From NCBI RefSeq assembly GCF_014297335.1, contig NZ_JACOQH010000001.1:372001-436000 (forward strand): a stretch of 64,000 nt of DNA, in the 5' to 3' direction. Shown here one piece after another: positions 1 through 10,200 of this stretch. The stretch comes from Roseburia_D yibonii (GTDB lineage Bacteria; Bacillota; Clostridia; Lachnospirales; Lachnospiraceae). The first letter of the stretch is position 1, and each line of letters starts with the position of its first letter. The position numbers were made by a program, and so were the translations under genes. The notes beneath the pieces are model-generated. The model saw only the letters and a list, made by a program, of their open reading frames with translations. It did not search any database and was not told where the DNA came from.

Positions 1-2249
1 CAGTCCGCGATGGTCTCCCATCCGCCGGTATCCAGATTATATGCCTGCCAGCGGAATTTCACCTTCGGATCTCCCGAATCGTAAGCCACACCGACATCTA
101 TACTGTGATCTTTGATCTGATAACAGATTCCATTTAAGTTTACATAATCATTCGTATGATCTTCTGCCGCGTGGAAACAGATCGTATAATTCTTTGTCAC
201 GCCATCATTTGTCTTTGCTTCTACATACAGCCAGTAATCTCCGGCTTTTGCATACCAGGTTGTCCAGTTTCCGGCATACCAATCCGAAATACTTGACCAT
301 TCCTGTGTTTTCAGGTTATACGCCAGCCAACGGAACTGTACACTTGAAGCATCTGTCTCGTAAGCAACTCCAGCATCTATACTGTGATCTTTGACCTGAT
401 AACAGATTCCGTTTAACGCCAGATAGCTCTTGCTGTAGTCTGTGTTATTCTGAAATCCGACCGTTGAAACTTTTGCAATGTTATTGCTGTCGATCGCGGA
501 AACCTGGATCCAGTAAGTTCCCGGTGTCGGTTTCCATTTTACGCTGGATGCGGTTGTCCACTCAGAGATCAATCCCCAGCTGCCTTTATTTACATCATAG
601 TAAGTGTAACGGAACTGAATACCGGATGCATTGGTCGTATAACCTACGTTTACCGTGAGCGCTCCCTTGGATTCCGTCGTTGTGATACTGTCGATCGACA
701 TGGATGCCTGTTTGGAAAGTCCAAAGTACTGTGCAATACCGGTCGCGTCCGCAACACCGACCCTCTTTAAGTTTGCATCCGATGAAAGGAAGCTTACATC
801 TTTGCTGTTGGATAAAAACGCATGCTCTACGATGATTCCCGGAAATCCTTTGATCTTCGCATTCCGGATAATGGAATAGTAATCCGCCTTGCTTCCGTCC
901 GGATAAGTAGTATCGTTCGCGTTTCTGATCTTGGTTCCGCGGTTTGTAAGTCCAAGTGCCGTCAGCTGGCTTAAAATCCTGGAGGCAAGCGCAGAGCCCT
1001 GGCTTCCAATCTGGCTGTTATAATTGCTGTTCGGATAATAAATCTCCACACCGGACGCCGATGTGCTGCTGGAGTTGTTGATATGGATACTTACGATCAC
1101 ATTTGCGCCCCAGTTCTTTGCCATTGTGGTTCTGTCATCCAGACTCACATAGGTATCGGTTGTCCTTGTCATATAGACTGTCACACCATAATACTGCTCT
1201 AATTCCGCCTTGCAGTACTGTGCGATCTTTAAGTTCAGATCTTTTTCTTTTAAACCGCCGCCGGTTGTTCCGGAATCGGATCCACCATGTCCCGGATCCA
1301 GTACAACAACTACATTTTTCGCTGTCAGCAGTGTCTCATCCGCACTCTGTACACTGACCGCTGACTCCGGTGTTCCCTCGCTTGCGGCATCGATCGCCTC
1401 CGCGATGGAAGATTCCTGTACTTCATTTCCATTTTCATCAATAGAAACCACACTGATCGCGCCATCCAGGTCTGTCTGTGCTTCCTCGTCTGCTTTATCA
1501 TCCGTCATAACAGCATCCGGATTGGTCTCAGTCTCCTGATTTACACCGTATTTCGCATCAATTCCATTTGCCGCAAAGTCTGCGTAAAATGTCTGCTTGC
1601 CGATTGTATATGTAACGCCACTCAGCTGATATACCGAACGTTCGCTGGTATCTGAATAGCTCATGGAGAAAAGAACAGCTCCCGGTTTGATCGTGCCTGC
1701 CGCAACCGTTTTTTCCTCTCCTGTTGTCACATTCTTATAAGAAAGTGTCGCACTGTCTACTGTCGTATCGTCACTTCCAATGCTGACAACTACATTCTGT
1801 GTTCCCGGAGCCTGAATCTGCGCAGCATCGACAGTAAGATAATTGATACTTCCCGCCAGTAAGGTATCGGCTTCCTCTGTATCATCCTCTTCCTCGAGTG
1901 CTTCATCCTCTGCGTCCATCTGTTCTTCCATGGCTGCATCCTCTTCCGCTTCCGCCTCTACTGCTTCATATGCGGCTGCGTCCGATTCTACGGCCTGTTC
2001 TGTGTCCGCCGGTGCCTCTGTCTGCTGTTCCGTGTCTACCGGCACCTCTGTCGCCGGCTGTTCCGTGTCTACCGGCACCTCTGTTGCCGGCTGTTCCGTA
2101 TCTCCCGATACCGGAACGTCTGTTGTTACTTCTGTCGCGCTTTCCGTGCTGCCGGTATATTCCGCCGCAAATGCATCAAGCGGCAGCATGGATGTACTTA
2201 CCAGCAATGCCATACAAATGGCAGCCATGCGCTTTTTCAAGTTCTTCAT
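1..2249 (-). CDS. Secreted N-acetylmuramoyl-L-alanine amidase (Amidase_3) with C-terminal repeats, 3' end outside window
   Basis: Zinc amidase that cleaves the MurNAc-L-Ala bond of peptidoglycan, acting outside the cell. Read on the minus strand from ATG 2249 (AAGGAGAGGAG upstream), it has a signal peptide (MKNLKKRMAAICMALLVS...), an acidic Thr/Glu/Pro linker with 11-residue repeats (about residues 35-130), a further unassigned stretch, then the amidase domain at about 310-508. Visible catalytic and zinc motifs are DPGHGG, SIHINN and VEHAFLSN. After it come at least two and a half copies of a 93-residue repeat with the pattern FRW-AYN-EW-SDW-G-YWLYVEA, resembling triple-tyrosine (Y_Y_Y-like) modules and probably wall or ligand binding. 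The frame is open to base 1, so the C-terminus is missing. Amidase assignment is firm; repeat function is inference. Confidence 0.93.
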   Translation of the reverse strand, partial: MKNLKKRMAAICMALLVSTSMLPLDAFAAEYTGSTESATEVTTDVPVSGDTEQPATEVPVDTEQPATEVPVDTEQQTEAPADTEQAVESDAAAYEAVEAEAEEDAAMEEQMDAEDEALEEEDDTEEADTLLAGSINYLTVDAAQIQAPGTQNVVVSIGSDDTTVDSATLSYKNVTTGEEKTVAAGTIKPGAVLFSMSYSDTSERSVYQLSGVTYTIGKQTFYADFAANGIDAKYGVNQETETNPDAVMTDDKADEEAQTDLDGAISVVSIDENGNEVQESSIAEAIDAASEGTPESAVSVQSADETLLTAKNVVVVLDPGHGGSDSGTTGGGLKEKDLNLKIAQYCKAELEQYYGVTVYMTRTTDTYVSLDDRTTMAKNWGANVIVSIHINNSSSTSASGVEIYYPNSNYNSQIGSQGSALASRILSQLTALGLTNRGTKIRNANDTTYPDGSKADYYSIIRNAKIKGFPGIIVEHAFLSNSKDVSFLSSDANLKRVGVADATGIAQYFGLSKQASMSIDSITTTESKGALTVNVGYTTNASGIQFRYTYYDVNKGSWGLISEWTTASSVKWKPTPGTYWIQVSAIDSNNIAKVSTVGFQNNTDYSKSYLALNGICYQVKDHSIDAGVAYETDASSVQFRWLAYNLKTQEWSSISDWYAGNWTTWYAKAGDYWLYVEAKTNDGVTKNYTICFHAAEDHTNDYVNLNGICYQIKDHSIDVGVAYDSGDPKVKFRWQAYNLDTGGWETIAD
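1991..2120 (-). repeat. 33-bp tandem repeats encoding an 11-residue acidic linker
   Basis: About four consecutive 33-bp units inside the amidase gene, two nearly identical, the outer ones degenerate. Each encodes the 11-residue unit ATEVPVDTEQP. In-frame repeats like this can change copy number by slippage without breaking the frame and would lengthen or shorten the linker between the signal peptide and the catalytic part. Confidence 0.85.
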
Positions 2250-2284
2250 CTGTTCTCCTCTCCTTAATTTGATTTCTGCTTTTT

Positions 2285-2313
2285 AGTTTACTCCACATCC
2301 CGGTATCCGTCAA
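2285..2313 (-). promoter_or_regulatory. SigA-type promoter of the amidase gene
   Basis: On the minus strand TTGACG (2313-2308), a 17-bp spacer and TAAACT (2290-2285), 35 bp before the amidase start. The -35 box is 5/6 to consensus; the -10 is weaker. Confidence 0.6.
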
Positions 2314-2393
2314 ATGGCAAACCTTTCCATGTGAAAAGTTTTTTCTTAAATTTTTCTTAATATGATGTCTTCGGTTATTCTGCATCTGCTTTT

Positions 2394-3731
2394 TTACCAC
2401 CCCATCTCATGAATTACATATTCTTTTAATTTGTAAATTGCATATAACGGAAGACTCCATATGTGTGTATCACCATCCATGTTATCCCCCACATTTTTCA
2501 AAGAAGTCTTAATTGCCATCCGGGGATGATATCTGTTGCAGAACAGGTGCAGACTCTTGGCTTTCGTATTATCCGCTGATTTTACCTCTATAGGAAGAAG
2601 TATTCCCTCATAATCTGTGATAAAGTCTATTTCCGCATCTGCTTTTGTTCTCCAAAAATAACTTTCGACTCCCATACATTTCAACTGTGTCATAATATAA
2701 TTCTCTGTCAATGCCCCTTTAAAATGAATATAAGAAGCATCTCCCTCAAGAACAGTTCTATAGTTCACATTTGATTTTCTCCGAAGAAGCCCTACATCTG
2801 ACATATAAACCTTAAAATACGTATTATCTGCCATTCCTGCTAACGGAAGTTCCGGTGTCGATACCAGATTCAGTTTATAGGCAATTCCCGCATTAACGAT
2901 CCACTCCAACGCATCTTCCAAATCCTTTGCTCTCGCACCTTGCTTTACATGCGAAAAAATAAACTTATTATTATCTCTTGCTATCTGTGAAGGAATCGCA
3001 TCCCAGATCAACCGCACCTTCGTCGTAGTATCTGATATCGTATGCTTACCAAAATCGTCAGCATAATCTTTAAGAATCCTGTCCTGAACTTCTTCCACCT
3101 CTTTGTAATCATGAGTATCTACCCAAGTCTGCACCGCTTCCGGCATGCCTCCGACAATATAATAATTCTTTAAATATTTCTCCAACGGCACAGTATACAT
3201 TTCCGGAATTTCTCTTTCAAATGCCATTTTTTTAATTCCGTTAATGTATTTTTCTCCACCATCTGCAATCACGAACTCCTCAAAGCTCATTGGATACATT
3301 TCAACACGGTCTACCTTTCCTACCGGGAAGGATATACCTTCTTTTCGAAGTGCTACGCCAAGCAGGGAACCCGCAGCAATAACATGAAGTTCCGGCATAT
3401 TTTCACAAAAATACTTAAGTGACTGTATGGCACGCGGACAATCCTGGATCTCATCAAAAACAACCAATGTCCTGCCCGGAACAATCTTGTCTCCGTAAAC
3501 CACATTCGCAAGTTCATCAACAATCCGCCCTACATCAAAATCAAAATCAAAAACAGACTGTAATCCAGTGTTTCCATCAAAATTAAAATATGCTGTATCC
3601 TCAAATTCTTTTTTTCCAAATTCTTTTATAATATAAGTCTTTCCACACTGCCGAACTCCTGTCAAAAGCAGGGGTTTTCTGTTTTTCTTCTCTTTCCATT
3701 TCAGTAATTCATTTAAAGTTTTTCGTTCCAT
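2394..3731 (-). CDS. AAA_14/DUF4143 family ATPase
   Basis: ATPase of the common but functionally unassigned AAA_14 plus DUF4143 family. Walker A is GVRQCGKT near residue 25-32 and Walker B is VVFDEIQD near 90. The C-terminal DUF4143 part has a D...IEVKS pattern (EIDFI then LPIEVKS) like a PD-(D/E)XK nuclease fold core. Length (about 445 residues) is normal. ATG 3731 was chosen; an in-frame GTG at 3737 with AGGGAACGAG upstream is also possible. The gene is monocistronic, visibly richer in A+T than its neighbours, and has a direct repeat upstream. Members are often linked with toxin-like or mobile functions, but nothing here proves a role. Confidence 0.85.
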   Translation of the reverse strand: MERKTLNELLKWKEKKNRKPLLLTGVRQCGKTYIIKEFGKKEFEDTAYFNFDGNTGLQSVFDFDFDVGRIVDELANVVYGDKIVPGRTLVVFDEIQDCPRAIQSLKYFCENMPELHVIAAGSLLGVALRKEGISFPVGKVDRVEMYPMSFEEFVIADGGEKYINGIKKMAFEREIPEMYTVPLEKYLKNYYIVGGMPEAVQTWVDTHDYKEVEEVQDRILKDYADDFGKHTISDTTTKVRLIWDAIPSQIARDNNKFIFSHVKQGARAKDLEDALEWIVNAGIAYKLNLVSTPELPLAGMADNTYFKVYMSDVGLLRRKSNVNYRTVLEGDASYIHFKGALTENYIMTQLKCMGVESYFWRTKADAEIDFITDYEGILLPIEVKSADNTKAKSLHLFCNRYHPRMAIKTSLKNVGDNMDGDTHIWSLPLYAIYKLKEYVIHEMGW

Positions 3732-3801
3732 ACGCACCTCGTTCCCTGAATCTTTTATTTAGTGTAGCATAGTTGAACCGAAAAATCCATTTTGAATTGC
3801 A

Positions 3802-3850
3802 TTTTTCAACCAAATAAGTGGTAATTTTTTGCGTTTTTCAACCGAATAAG
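3802..3850. repeat. 17-bp direct repeat upstream of the DUF4143 ATPase gene
   Basis: TTTTTCAACC(A/G)AATAAG occurs at 3802-3818 and 3834-3850, 16 of 17 bases identical and 32 bp apart (about three helical turns). It lies between the ATPase start and the terminator of the next gene, where a regulator could bind. Confidence 0.6.
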
Positions 3851-3870
3851 AGCAAAAATTAATAAAAATA

Positions 3871-3921
3871 AATAACCGTCCAACTTCAGGCTATGCAAGA
3901 GCCCCAAATTAGACGGTTATT
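3871..3921 (-). terminator. Rho-independent terminator of the DUF5722 gene
   Basis: In the minus-strand RNA a 10-bp outer stem AAUAACCGUC/GACGGUUAUU continues inward with G-U pairs and one G-G mismatch to about 22 steps, closing a 7-nt loop, then a U-rich tail. It begins 7 bp after the stop at 3929. Confidence 0.8.
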
Positions 3922-3928
3922 CTTTTTC

Positions 3929-5944
3929 TTAATTCCAGTTTACCAGACTGTTATAATTCGGTACGATCTGCGACCACCCGCTCACACCGATCACTGATAG
4001 ATACGGATCTGTGTAGGAAGTCCCATTTGCCGTATCCATGTATTTGAACACCTGATATGCCGGTCGTTCCCTGCCTCCGGTCTCTTTCAGTCCAAGGTCA
4101 AGTCCCTCGTCATTCGGATCCGTCTCATAGGATCGGAAGATCACCGCATCGATCATGTTATTAAACTGCGCCGCGTAAAACGTATACGCAAGTGCCGCCG
4201 CCTGATATTCTTCTCCTTCACGGCTGGTAAAGCCCTGCTCGGACAGGATGATCCTCGTTCCCGCGCCAAAATGGTTCTGCACATAATCCGTCAGCACATT
4301 CAGATTGGCTGCGCTGATGTACTGCGCATTCTCATTGTTTGGCGTATATTTCGTATACTTCGGCAGCCACATTTTGGAGCTTGTCAGCACCGGCGGATAC
4401 AGATGATACGCAATGTTCCAGTTCACACCCGGCTGTCTCGCATTGACCGCCAGCCAAAACGCCGTCAGGTAATTCTTTGCCGCGATCCCGGTTCCTTTTT
4501 CATTGCTCGTCCAGTTATGATCAAACGGGATATATGCCCGCGCCCCCGGATTTAAATTCTGAAGCGCATTATACAGCTGAATGAATGTCGCCGCATAGAT
4601 CGACGCGTTTGTATTTAAGTCGAGTGTTCCACAGTAATTATAGGTATTCGGGATGTTTACTTCATTTCCCAGAATCCAGTTATCAATGTGGCAGTCCGCC
4701 TGTCCGTAACGCTGTGCCAGGAAGCAGAACGTTGCAGCCACCGTCGGATCATCCGGATTCATCGCGTAAAACTTATGCCCGGATTTTCTGCCGCCCGCAT
4801 AGATCAGATTCTGTTTTGTCTCATCCCACGGCATCAGAAGAATGATACTTACCGTAACTCCCATCTGATTTGCCTTTTTTACATACTCATCAATCCCGCC
4901 CGGATCCGTGAAATAGTAATCTGTTCCATTGTAATTAAAAGACCACTTGGTCGGCTCCTTTGAGACAAGCTGGTTGATCATGACATTGATTGCCGAATGC
5001 TTCACGCCAAGTCCCGTATCCGACAGCACACCTTCTGTCCCCTGCAGTCCCTTCTTGGAAGTCATGGTTACCGATGTATTCGGAAACTGTCCGATATAAT
5101 GTCCATCCGTTTCATCCATGTGATAATACCATGCGCCATCCGTGATCAGCCCACGTGCGACCATGCCGTTCCAGTGGTAGAACACAACTCTTCCCCATGG
5201 ATCATAGGAAAAACCATTGGTCATCAGCGTTCCATCCCCATTCGCGTATCCGTAATCTCTTCCGTTTGCAAACTGAAACCAGCCATTTTGTTCTAACGCA
5301 CCATTCGCATTCAGATAATACACATTGTTTCCAACAAAGGTAACCTGATCTTTGTAAATATAACCATTGGAATCAAAATAACAGGTGTAGCCCACACTCG
5401 GGCAATATTGAAAATTCGTAAACACCTCATGACCACTGGCGTCAAAATAGATGATATGCTCTCCGTCCGGATGGTATGTCAGGCTGTCACGCATTGGCGT
5501 TCCGTTACTCATCAGATAATAAGTATAGCTTCCATCAAAAAAGAACACGTCCTTTGCCATGCTTCCGTCTTTTTTGTAGTAGCGCGTGCCTGTCCAGCTT
5601 CCGCCGTCTGCCGGCAGACTGTAATAATCTACCGTTCTTCCGTCTGTGCCAAGCAGTTCAGCCGTTTCATCGGTAGTTACCACGGTCTGCGCTTCTTCCT
5701 CACGCATGCCCTCCTCTGCGGCAGAATCTGTTTCAGTGGATTCATTTTCTGTTTCCTGCCCGATATCCGCCGAATAATCCGATGTAAACAGCATATCATC
5801 CGCTTCATCGGTGCTCAGTTCATCTGCTTCCACGGCCTGTTCTGTCTGCTGTATCTCAGCCGCCCCCGTCGGCGCGACATCCGCGAAGATCAGACCAACG
5901 CTCAATGCCAGTGCCAGACAACGTCTTACCTTTTTCATTCTCAT
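3929..5944 (-). CDS. Secreted DUF5722-like putative glycoside hydrolase with wall-binding repeats
   Basis: Exported protein of 671 residues. Signal peptide at 1-29, then a Glu/Thr-rich linker to about 105, then about 170 residues of choline/glucan-binding-type repeats (YYKKDGSMAKD, YYLMSNGTP, YYLNANGAL, aromatic-Gly spacing) likely to hold it to the wall or a glucan. The C-terminal about 370 residues match the DUF5722 pattern, a TIM-barrel fold related to clan-A glycosidases. ILGNEVN (acid/base Glu) and ILSEQGF (nucleophile Glu) are the candidate catalytic sites. ATG 5944 has AAGGAG upstream. It ends the glycan region, so it may trim or remodel the polymer made by its neighbours; substrate unknown. 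Confidence 0.8.
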   Translation of the reverse strand: MRMKKVRRCLALALSVGLIFADVAPTGAAEIQQTEQAVEADELSTDEADDMLFTSDYSADIGQETENESTETDSAAEEGMREEEAQTVVTTDETAELLGTDGRTVDYYSLPADGGSWTGTRYYKKDGSMAKDVFFFDGSYTYYLMSNGTPMRDSLTYHPDGEHIIYFDASGHEVFTNFQYCPSVGYTCYFDSNGYIYKDQVTFVGNNVYYLNANGALEQNGWFQFANGRDYGYANGDGTLMTNGFSYDPWGRVVFYHWNGMVARGLITDGAWYYHMDETDGHYIGQFPNTSVTMTSKKGLQGTEGVLSDTGLGVKHSAINVMINQLVSKEPTKWSFNYNGTDYYFTDPGGIDEYVKKANQMGVTVSIILLMPWDETKQNLIYAGGRKSGHKFYAMNPDDPTVAATFCFLAQRYGQADCHIDNWILGNEVNIPNTYNYCGTLDLNTNASIYAATFIQLYNALQNLNPGARAYIPFDHNWTSNEKGTGIAAKNYLTAFWLAVNARQPGVNWNIAYHLYPPVLTSSKMWLPKYTKYTPNNENAQYISAANLNVLTDYVQNHFGAGTRIILSEQGFTSREGEEYQAAALAYTFYAAQFNNMIDAVIFRSYETDPNDEGLDLGLKETGGRERPAYQVFKYMDTANGTSYTDPYLSVIGVSGWSQIVPNYNSLVNWN

Positions 5945-6006
5945 TTATATGCTCCTTGCCTTCCTTCCCCATTCAAGCATTTTCCATTAAAATTATTAAT
6001 ATCTTT

Positions 6007-6036
6007 ATTATACACCACCTATTACTTGCGTGTAAA
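6007..6036 (-). promoter_or_regulatory. SigA-type promoter of the DUF5722 gene
   Basis: Minus strand TTTACA (6036-6031), 18-bp spacer, perfect TATAAT (6012-6007). It sits in the 106-bp gap after the acyltransferase stop, so the hydrolase gene can be expressed on its own. Confidence 0.7.
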
Positions 6037-6050
6037 CATTGAAGCAGCCT

Positions 6051-7178
6051 TTAATCGTGTAATAATTGCTGTACTCTTCTCTGAAAAGGTTTCAAAATTT
6101 CTTCAGAAGCTTTTGTAAAAAATGTTGCCATTACAGACGTGAGCACAAAAACAATTAACAATAATTTTATATGTAATGCCAATGGTGTTCTTCCTGTAAC
6201 CATTTGAAATATACACCTTAAAATCAAAGAATGCCATAGATAAAATTGAAACGATATTCCAGAAAACCATGAAATGATACGATTGATCCACTTTATAATT
6301 CTTGTTTCATTTTTTACTTCTATGTTTTGTAATATCAATAAACTCACTGAAAACAAATAAACTGAAGGAAAAACATACTGATACACAAACATATATTCTA
6401 TTCTCCCCAAATCTGCTTCCAAGTATAAATAGCAATTTAATAATATAGCAACTATAAATATCCCCCAGGCAATTATATGCTTACTCATTTTCTTCTCCGG
6501 CTTTTTGACATAGTTTAAAACTATCCCTCCAATAAACAAATCCAGATTTGCAGGTGAAAATGTATAAACTCTATTGTACCAATTTACACCAGATTTATAA
6601 AGAATTACTCTAACTACTACCCCCACTGCCAAAAGCAATATCCAAAAATATCCAAAAAAGTTTGCATTGTTCTTCATTACTGTCTTTATTTTTTCCAGTA
6701 AAAAGACAATTCCCGGCACAATAAGATACATCTGCATTAATGAAGATACATACCACGTTGCCCCTATACCATCAAGTCCCGGAACCCCATTATATGTAAA
6801 TGTCATCATTCTTAAAAGAACATATTTATCACTAAAAATAAAATCTGGATATAAAAGTGTGCAACACAAAAATACAAAAAAATACGTCGGTATTCCAATT
6901 TTTATAAATCTAAGTATATAGTATCTCAGAATTCCTCTCATGTTTAACGTATATTTATTCTCCGCGAATCCCTTCCCCGCAAAATATCCTGAAAGAATAA
7001 AAAATATCCATACTCCCGCCCATGCCGGTGCTTTAAATATAAATAATCGTCTAAAATACTCATTCAAATCCACCCCCACTTTTTGTGATGTAAATATCAG
7101 CGTATGCAACATGAATACCATTAATGTAGCAATTACTCTAACATAATCTAATGTATTTATCTTTCTCGCTTTTTCCAT
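6051..7178 (-). CDS. Acyltransferase 3 family membrane protein
   Basis: Polytopic protein of 375 residues of the OafA/YrhL acyltransferase-3 family, which moves acetyl or similar groups to exported glycans. The family N-terminus is clear: NTLDYVRVIATLMVFMLHT, with Arg and His at the usual places, followed by about ten hydrophobic helices. GGAGG stands before ATG 7178. It lies 34 bp after the large GT-C gene, suggesting decoration of the same glycan. The gene is strikingly A+T-rich against its neighbours, which suggests it was acquired separately. Acceptor unknown. Confidence 0.88.
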   Translation of the reverse strand: MEKARKINTLDYVRVIATLMVFMLHTLIFTSQKVGVDLNEYFRRLFIFKAPAWAGVWIFFILSGYFAGKGFAENKYTLNMRGILRYYILRFIKIGIPTYFFVFLCCTLLYPDFIFSDKYVLLRMMTFTYNGVPGLDGIGATWYVSSLMQMYLIVPGIVFLLEKIKTVMKNNANFFGYFWILLLAVGVVVRVILYKSGVNWYNRVYTFSPANLDLFIGGIVLNYVKKPEKKMSKHIIAWGIFIVAILLNCYLYLEADLGRIEYMFVYQYVFPSVYLFSVSLLILQNIEVKNETRIIKWINRIISWFSGISFQFYLWHSLILRCIFQMVTGRTPLALHIKLLLIVFVLTSVMATFFTKASEEILKPFQRRVQQLLHD

Positions 7179-7212
7179 AAATTTCCTCCATTTTATCTGC
7201 CACTTTATCCGC

Positions 7213-10200
7213 TTAATCCTGTTCTTCCTTTTCCTGCAACATTTTTGATACTATATCGTTGCGCGTTCCACCTTCTTCCAAAATCTGCTCATAAAATCTG
7301 TTATTCTCTCCTGATTGTCCAAATACAACTCTATACATTTCGTTTACAAATTCTTCATCATCCATCTTGTCAAACATCATTGTATACTCATCATAAACCG
7401 TCTGATATACTTGTTCCCATGTCATATTTCCAAATACTACAGCCTTAGTCATGTCCAATTTCGCAGTCTGAACTTTCTCATCTTGTTCATTTGGTTCTTC
7501 ACCTGTTCCCAGATTATACAAACGTTCCACATAGTCCCAAGCAGATTTATAATCATACAACGCCTGATCAACAAAATCTTTTCGGATATCCGCTCGTGCC
7601 ACAAGCTCTATCAGCTTGTCATACTCTTCTTCTGTACACTGCAAGTAATCATTTATAAAGCAGCTCTCCGAAATCCCGACCGTATTAAAATATGCTTTAT
7701 ATGCTTCTCTTGCCGCCGCAATATGACGCTGCAACAACTCGGAATCACTGTCATCCGCCACATCTACCGTATTTAAAAGAATTTCTTTTTCCACACTCTG
7801 CGAAACGTTCTGCCATATACTCCATTCCGCATTGTTATACGCACTGTCACATTCCTGCGCAGTATAATCAGAAAAATCACTGTGCCATTTTCCAATTATT
7901 TCGACTGGAGTTAATTTAAAGGTAATCACATGTCCTGCATTATCACCTGCCATCATATAATCCTCGGGGATTTTGCATGCCACTTCAACCGTATCGCCAA
8001 TTTGTGTATCCACCAAAGCATCTACTATCCCATCCAACAGCTTTCCATCTTGAACCACAATATTTTCATAAATATGACCTGATGCATTTCCAAGATAATC
8101 AATGCCAATCTCTTTTCCGTCTTCATCATAAGCATAAATATCAAGATCGATCACATCATTTTCCTGTACTCTGGATCGCTCGGTATCCTCCAATTCCATA
8201 ATGCTTCCCTGTGACAGCCGGTTCCAGTCCAGTCTGTCGTTAATCCGCATCTGCCCCCACTGCTGTTTCTCTATCGCGTCTACGACCATCTCTTTACAGC
8301 TTTCTTCCGAAAACTCACTTCCTGTCTGCTCGTTTTTCAATGCATCCAGATACTCTCCTAAAGACGCAACACCATAGGAATCTTTTTTTATCATATTATA
8401 ATAATCAATCGTTCCTCCATATGCTGAAACCTGTTCTTCCTCCGGCAGATAAAAGTATTTGGAAAGAAGATTTACATTTTCTTCCCTGTTATCCTCATAA
8501 TACGGGATAAAATAGAGCATTGCACGGTCACTCATTTTGTCTGAAACGACACAGTCTTCCTCTTTATACGGAAGCATTCCCAGCAAGGATTCAATGGACA
8601 GCGATCGGATCGTTGCATTCTCATCATTAAATACCCGCTTTCCATGCACTGCATCCCAGGTGATTGGATAGGCACTTCCATTTCCATTCAAATGTGTTGC
8701 AACCGATCCTTTTCTTGTCATAATGACCTGCATATCCTCATCATAATTTACCTGTCTTAGCATTTTATCAAATGCCTTATCCAGCCAGCTGTACTGATAA
8801 TTACATACCAGTCCATCCCCATAATAGTCAAATCCCAGTGATGAAAACAGCATTTTATGCCCATTTCCAATATCTGCTGTACCAAAAACAGCTTCCGACA
8901 CCGGATCGATACACCAGAACGACTGCACGAGCAGTAAAAGAACTGTCACTGCACGCACAACCACCCCGGTCTTTTTCCATTTCATCTGAACTGCCGCTTC
9001 GTAAACCACACATACCGTAATCAAGGTAAGTGCAAGCGCAAACATAATATTGTATCTTTCCAGTGTATATGTCACATAAAGAAGACCAAACGCCACAAAC
9101 GCAAGCATTGCCCCTATGATTCCCATCATCTTACGAAGTACATCGCTTTTCTTTTTACGCACCAGTAAAAAGATAAGCGCCACCAGCAAAGCAATCGTCA
9201 TAATCCATGCGAAATTCATGATAAAATACTGTTCCAGCTTATAGCATATATATTTCGGCTGAATTCCGAAACAATTTATTCCACTGGATGACCACGCCAT
9301 CGTTGATGTTGCTCTTTTACTCTGTACCCAGCCGGATATCGATCCAAGCCGTATTACCATACACGCATAAACCGCGCCCGCAAAAAAGGCTGCCCATGTA
9401 CCGGTATATTGAAAACATGCAGCAATGCGTTCCCGAATCCCACGTTTTGTTCTAAGAAACCGAATCAAAATCTGGAATCCAAAATAACCGACTACCACTA
9501 CAACACCAGTTTCCTTGGTCTGGCTCAGTAAAACGGCACAAAAACCAAGCAGCACATACCATTTCCGATACTCTGCATATATGATATAAATAAATAATAC
9601 CGCCAACAGATAATCTACATTTACATAGGCAAATGTTCCAAGGAAAATCGGTGTACACGAAACAAGGAAAGCCAGTACCGCCGCCGTTTTCCTGTCACAT
9701 TTCAGCCAGTAATTTTTCAAAAGATCATATATCGCGTATACCGCAAGCAATGTAAAGATCATATTTACGACAAAGATTCCTCTGCCGGTCTGCGGAGAAA
9801 AAAATTCTCCGATTCCCATCAGGAAAGAAAATCCCAGATTGGAATGCGTACACAAACGGAAATTATCCAGAAAACTTTTTAATGAAAATTCATAGCTCGC
9901 GCAGGCTCTTCCCAGACTCCGGTAATATTCACCGGCATCCCATTTCTGCAAAGTACCATACATCGGAAGGCGCACTGCCATTGCGAGAAGCAAAAGAATC
10001 ACCGGCTCTTTTTTCTCTGTTATCACTTTTTTGATATTCCAGGTTCCCGTCTGTTCCTTTTTTGTCTGCCGGAGCAGATACCAAAGGAAAAGTAGTGTAA
10101 TGCCACAGATCAGCACGACCTTTACGGTATGTACTGCCGTTCTCTCCACTTCCACTGCCGAAGAGAAATAAGCGCCAAAATTGAATGCAGCGATCAGCGC

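Noticed and set aside
1991..2120. Possible CRISPR-like repeats
   Set aside because: Units are contiguous with no spacers and encode an in-frame peptide repeat.
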